Assembly: GCA_019096065.1 (NCBI GenBank)
Contig: JAGUCH010000009.1
Location: 1,250,001-1,314,000, forward strand
Length of the DNA stretch: 64,000 nucleotides
Direction: 5' to 3'
Source: Paracyclopina nana
Lineage: Eukaryota; Arthropoda; Copepoda; Cyclopoida; Cyclopettidae
How positions within the stretch are numbered: the first letter of the stretch is position 1; each line of letters begins with the position of its first letter. Positions 59,023 through 64,000 of this stretch are shown one piece after another. A program made the position numbers and the translations under genes. A model generated the notes under the pieces. The model was given only the letters and a program-made list of their open reading frames with translations. It searched no databases and was not told the origin of the DNA.

Positions 59023-62000
59023 ATGATGGACAAGCTGCAGCAGCACAACTTGGTCATGGCCTCGGCCAACACAGAGGAGATGATGCTCAAGACGGAAGAA
59101 GTCATCACCAATAACCACGTTAACAATGTAAGCTAATTTTAGCATAATTTTTCTTTTGGGGGCGGAAGACGCTTTCAAGTTTTTATATGGGTTTCATTCA
59201 TCTGAATTTAAGAATGCTTTGTACTTTTTAATTGTGATGTTCTTCAGGTTTCTTTGTTTAATTAATTTTGACAGATATTCATTTCTTTATGCTTTTTTAG
59301 GGTATTTTTAAGGACATGTTGGGTTATTTTGGGTTAAATTGAGTGATTCTTTGAGCGTTGGGCTGGTCATAGCATTGTAGTGTGACAACTGAGCTTGGCT
59401 CATTTTGGCAGAAATTGGCAAGGATAGAGGTGAAATAGATTGTTTCATTTCGTGGCATCAATTGTGCCATTTTTAATGGCTGTAACCTTCTTTAAAAGCA
59501 CCTACCAGCTTTATGTAACCTTTGACAGTTCAATGTCAACTTTGGCTTTTTCAATCAATGATTGATTTCTGCGCATCACATTTTAAGAGATTTACAATTT
59601 TTACCGAAATCGTTCTGAAGCAAATTCGTTTCGAGTAAACAACTTGAAGTTTAGTTTTGGGCTCTCAGTCAAATCTCGTTTTGAGCTTTAAATTCCACCA
59701 CTTCTGTTAAAAGTTTGACAGATAATCATCATGAGCATTTGGTACATTTTTGGAGGGGCCTTGATTGGCAGCTGGTGAGGAAATACGAGCAAATAATCTC
59801 AAAAGATTTCCCCCCGTGGTGAAATTCTGACGCGCGTTTTTTATTTGCATTGCTGCGTACTGCGCGCATGCCATTAAAGCCCCGGAAAACAATGGCCCAC
59901 TCTAGATTGGAATCTATATTCTCTAGTACGTATTATGTAAGCAGAAAAAAGATGAAAATGAAGCGGTCGTTATTTGCTGGTGGCCTCAATTGAATAATGG
60001 AGCCTTTATCATTATTATATTATATGACTCCCTTCAAAATGCGGAAATGCAACAATGAATGCCAGTTTTGCAAATGGTTTGACCTTAATTCCGATTCGCT
60101 GCTAGCCCAGAACTTGCATCCAGGTGTTTCCCATTTCAGTAGGTGGCTTAACTACTTGGATCCTAGCTGTGTGAAATAATAATTTGTGGGTCAGTCCGCC
60201 GCCCACGTGCGTTTTTGCTCGATCTTGACTTGGAACAGGTTTCCAGTCCATTAATTTCCGTTTGGTTTCGAATCGACTTTGCAACCTTTTTGAGCCCAAA
60301 AACTTACGTGCCAAGCTCAAGCTAAAAGTTTTTACGAATCTGAAAGCAGAATTATGACTGTTGTTGATGAGCCTCAAAAATTAAGTCTCGGATCTTTTTG
60401 TGTGCCTTGCATCACCAAACGCATTGAAAATAAGGGAAAGCCAGTTGAGGCTGGTATTTTTTTTCGTGAGTGGAAATGAGCAATGGTTGCATTGCATTTG
60501 TAGTGGAAATAGCCATGGTGGTGAGTGTGAAAAGGAAAGCCGCTAATTTGTTCTTGTCACCATTACGTGTTGTTGTTGTTGTTGTTCAGGTTTTTGTCGA
60601 GCAAGGCCGGCCTTTGAAAATAAGGTTGCCTCTCATTTCATTAAGAGCAGCAGCAGCCAGCTAACCTGGAAAGTTATTTAATCTTCTTGGCTGTAACTTT
60701 AATCATCACCACCCAGCCAGCAGCGTGCTAAAAGTTCCTCTCTCCTGCCAAACTGCTATAAAATGAAAATGTGCCTTTTTTGCTCTTTTCAGGAAGACCA
60801 ACTGGATCAGCAGCAGCAGCCAAGCAGTGTGGTAGTACCTCTACAACATGAGCCTTCAATGGAGAATTTGAATGAACTCTCAGAAAAAGTGGGAAAAGAC
60901 TCGTCAGCTGTTGTAGCTGCCAATGACTGTGACCCGTGCGCTGACCTGGAAGCAGCTGTCATCAACAATGGGCCCCTGTTGCCCGCTCCAACAAACCCAC
61001 AAGCAACCCCCAAAAGACTTCACGTGTCCAATATTCCGTTCAGATTCAGAGATCCAGATCTGCGCAATATGTTTGGGGTAAGTCGAATCCTAATTCACCC
61101 AAAAGGGGTTAATCTTAATTAAGCGGATTATGTCTTCTTGGGCCCACTTGACGATATTTTACTTTTTGAGGTTTTCTTTGGCAAGCCTGTGTGCTCAAAT
61201 CAAATGAGTCAACAATGAGACTCGCCTGTCATCTTACAACTTCAGTTTCAGTTTCCCAAACTGACAAGGAGTAATGAAGGAAAACTTTAGCTATATTCAC
61301 CATGACTTTGTAGATTCCAGCTCACAAAATCGAGGTCGAAACAGGGCTCTTTGGTATTTTTGGCCAGAGGGAAAGTGGCATTCCAGGCCATGATTATTCA
61401 CATGTGTTTTGATTAGTTGACAAACATCCCGCTTAGTCACGTGATATGGCATTCAGAAAACATTGATTTCCACTCCAGGTGTTTCGCTTTCCACCAACAA
61501 TCCATTTAGTGCCAATACATAAAAATAGTACTTTTGCAGCATGAAGCCCATATGGAATTGAATTCGAGGCGTGGTGCTGAAAAACTTGTTTCACTCTTTT
61601 GAGGACCCACATGTGGCTACTTTAGCTAGTAGTTCTGCACTTTAAAAGACTACAGCAGTGCTGCAAAACATCTGTAGATCCAATTGGAAGATTGCTGCTG
61701 TTCCAACTAGCTCATGTGTCTTCTTCTTCTTCCTCTGCTTGAATCTTGACAAACAAGTTTCCTTTTTCTCAGTGTAACATTTGTGAGAAATTGGACCTGC
61801 TCTGAAAAAGGATGAGCAAGGATCCATCTTGCAGCTTTGAAAAGGAAATAACGCAATATTGCATGCATATAGTGCTACAATATGCTCTTGGAAGCTATAG
61901 AGATCCTAGATCAACTGGGAGATTTACATCCATCCTAGTACCAAAGAGGTGCCAACATAATAAACCTTTTACGTGAACCTGCCATGAAGCAAATGCAAAG

Positions 62001-64000
62001 TACGTAGGTTGAAAAGGAGCATAAAAATGCAAAGCTAGGAAATGCTCTTCCCTAATTAATTTGATTTCAGTTTCGTGGGCTGAAAGCTCAATTTGAAGAT
62101 CACTCTCGAATCACATTACTGACTCATTTGATTTGATAGCATTTTAGTGCCGTAAAATTACTGTCTTCAAATGTCGTCAAAAGTTTTGTCCTTGAGGATT
62201 CAATATGAATTATCAGTTTTTATATTTTTTTGTTCAGAAATTCGGAACGTTATTGGACGTGGAAATCATCTTCAACGAGAGAGGATCCAAAGGATTCGGT
62301 TTTGTCACATTTGCCAAAGGTTCTGACGCAGACAGCGCCAGAGACGAGCTTCATGGAACCATTGTCGAGGGCCGGAAAATCGAGGTAAAGAATTAACCAG
62401 TTCATGCAAACACGATCAGATTTCACGATTCCTTTATCTAGGTGAACAACGCGACAGCAAGAGTACAAACGAAAAAGCCTGGTGGTGAGTACACTTTTTG
62501 AATTTTCGCGCCATTTTCTTGGATGACATGTGCAAAACTGGAGTTTTTCTCTACATCTATCTTTCTCTCTCTCTCTCTCTCTTGCTCTTGAAACTGTGAA
62601 CTGAAAAAGCCAGCTTGTGTTTTGCTTACAGATTCTGTAACTTTACATACACTATATGCTAATATTGGTGGCCCTACTTTTTTGATCTCTCAAAAGGCAA
62701 AAACTGCATTGAGAACTGGATTTCAGATTTTCTTTTGTAAACACCTTTTGGGTGATTCCTCATAAAAAATTGGCAGAAAAAGTGCATGAAGCCCATATTG
62801 AGAGCTGTTTTTGACTCCATTCAACCCCACTACATTGACTATAAATACAGAATATGTTTTGATTGTTTTACTTTATAAGGATGGAAAAGGTAGTTATTAT
62901 GAAGCACCGGCCTGTCCACCGAAAATAATAAGCATGCAATATTAAGCTTAATTCCCATGTGTCACTTCAGTAGAGATTAGGGGAGCTCAATTTTTTCGGG
63001 CCATGAACGAGACACCCTGTACTGTACATGTATGAGGAATTCATCCAAAAACCATGACTTTCTTATATCCCAACAATTTTTAGCTCTCGATTCTTCTTGA
63101 ATTTTATCTGCAGCATTATGAAGGGCTCCCTTTTATGAGCTTTTGCCAGATGATGACAATCAAGTTTTCTCTAAGGAGCTTATTATAGCTTGATGAAGAA
63201 GAAGATGATTGTATTCAGCTTTCCTCACTGATTATGCAATACCAGGGTGTCTCCTGATTAGAAACGTATATAATGCCCCCCGGAAAAAAATAACCCACAA
63301 TAATCTCACAGTTATATGCATAATGTATTGCAAGTATTACAGCTCTTGAATGATTGTATTCTCATTCTTTTCTCTTGCATGTTGTGACCTAATGTAGCTG
63401 GTGGTTTAACCTGTGGCACTACTGCAAATTCTGCATCAAATTCCTTACTGAATGCTGCGTCAGCTGTCGTCGGCACCACTCCTACTTCCAACTCCACTAG
63501 TTCAACCAGTTTTGCACGAGTAGCCAATCAGACGGCGGCAGCCATTGCCGCCGCAGCCGCCGCCGCAGCTGCCGCGGCAGCACAAAGAGCGAATTACCCA
63601 GCCTCAGTTATCTCAGCCCTCAACACGGCTCAGCAGAGAAACCTGGCGGCGGCAGCTGCAGCGCAACAGCTGACAGCAGCTGGGTGCTACATGCCAGCTG
63701 TCATGCAGCAGCAGCAGCAGCAGCATAACCAGTTCCAAACCTTTACCTTGGCAGCTGCCCAGCAACACCAGCAACAAGCCGCGGCGGCGGCGGCTGCCAA
63801 CCTGCAAAATTTGACTGCACTGTAAGTTAAATACGTTATTTATGTGTGTATGCCTTAACAGTGCATGCAGTACTGTGATTATCTGTTATATTGAGCCTCT
63901 GTGCAAGTGCTTTCAAGTTTCGATTAACCGGTTCGGTTGCTTTGCAGCGGCTTCTTCAATCCCTACTCACAGGCTATCATGGGAAATCCGATGGCTTCCC
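59023..64000 (+). CDS. Rbfox1: Rbfox splicing regulator, 5' part (runs off the window)
   Basis: Six exons seen: 59023-59127, 60793-61077, 62238-62384, 62442-62484, 63398-63821 and 63948 to the end. They join in phase to about 352 residues so far. The N-terminus is Gln- and acid-rich. One RRM (about 107-190) is nearly identical to vertebrate RBFOX, with RNP2 LHVSNI, RNP1 KGFGFVTF and the blocks [14 protein letters not shown] and [13 protein letters not shown], so it should bind UGCAUG in pre-mRNA and steer alternative splicing in neurons and muscle. After VNNATARV comes a low-complexity region with Ala runs and Q6. The ATG pair at 59023/59026 was chosen because the upstream frame has no ATG. 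The RRM stretch that vertebrates split into 54- and 93-nt exons is one 147-nt exon here. UGCAUG motifs lie beside exon 5, hinting at autoregulation. Confidence 0.95.
62564..62582 (+). repeat. (CT)n run in an Rbfox intron
   Basis: A 19-base CT-rich run, about 80 bases after the 43-nt exon 4. Pyrimidine runs of this kind can bind PTB-type proteins, but it may be simple sequence only. Confidence 0.7.
63377..63382 (+). promoter_or_regulatory. TGCATG, Rbfox-binding motif upstream of exon 5
   Basis: UGCAUG in the pre-mRNA, 15 bases before the exon 5 acceptor of Rbfox itself. The family is known to repress exons from such upstream positions. Confidence 0.45.
63862..63867 (+). promoter_or_regulatory. 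TGCATG, Rbfox-binding motif downstream of exon 5
   Basis: UGCAUG 41 bases after exon 5, inside the 126-bp intron before exon 6. The family is known to enhance exons from such downstream positions. Confidence 0.45.

Noticed and set aside
1-64000. CRISPR arrays, retroviral or LTR elements, Polintons, LINE reverse transcriptases, toxin genes
   Set aside because: I looked for these and saw none; the tandem arrays present have no spacers and the transposons present are non-coding.

Overview
The window is 64 kb of an AT-rich animal nuclear genome. Genes are split by small spliceosomal introns (52-470 bp) and separated by long, nearly empty stretches. A kekkon-like LRR-Ig receptor, an Rbfox gene, metazoan CTCF-type motifs and TCAGTT-type initiator-like sequences point to an arthropod. 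Tight same-strand gene pairs with a splice acceptor just before the start codon, together with large intergenic deserts, make a crustacean (for example a copepod) my best guess, but the species is not proven.

Layout: 3.4-5.5 kb carries two minus-strand genes only 113 bp apart, an orphan 7-TM membrane protein and a short-chain dehydrogenase of the RDH/SDR9C type. At 7.7-8.7 kb is a five-exon PGRMC/MAPR gene (membrane-bound cytochrome-b5-like haem protein), with a possible small cysteine-rich gene converging on it. 9.1-19.5 kb holds no gene I can support, apart from CTCF-like sites and a CpG-rich patch that may be the distal promoter of the next gene. 19.6-22.7 kb is a kekkon-like transmembrane protein whose last exon is strikingly GC-rich. 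22.7-45.8 kb is a gene desert with an 18-bp minisatellite, several CTCF-like sites and, at 37.9-42.3 kb, a cluster of four non-autonomous inverted-repeat elements. 45.8-51.2 kb is a compact minus-strand block in the order of transcription aquaporin, RNF185/RNF5 ubiquitin ligase, FIBP, phytanoyl-CoA dioxygenase. 51.3-58.6 kb is empty. 59.0 kb to the end holds the 5' part of an Rbfox splicing-factor gene, which runs off the window.

The most interesting signals are: (1) about 14 CTCF-like motifs, including two convergent pairs about 85 bp wide and a shared GC-rich downstream module; (2) an unexplained high-copy motif CACA(G/C)TGGG; (3) the minus-strand block whose downstream genes have a 3' splice acceptor a few bases before the ATG, suggesting polycistronic transcription with trans-splicing; (4) a 917-bp terminal-inverted-repeat element with perfect 8-bp target duplications and a minisatellite in mirror-image arms. 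No retroviral, LTR or Polinton remains were recognised.
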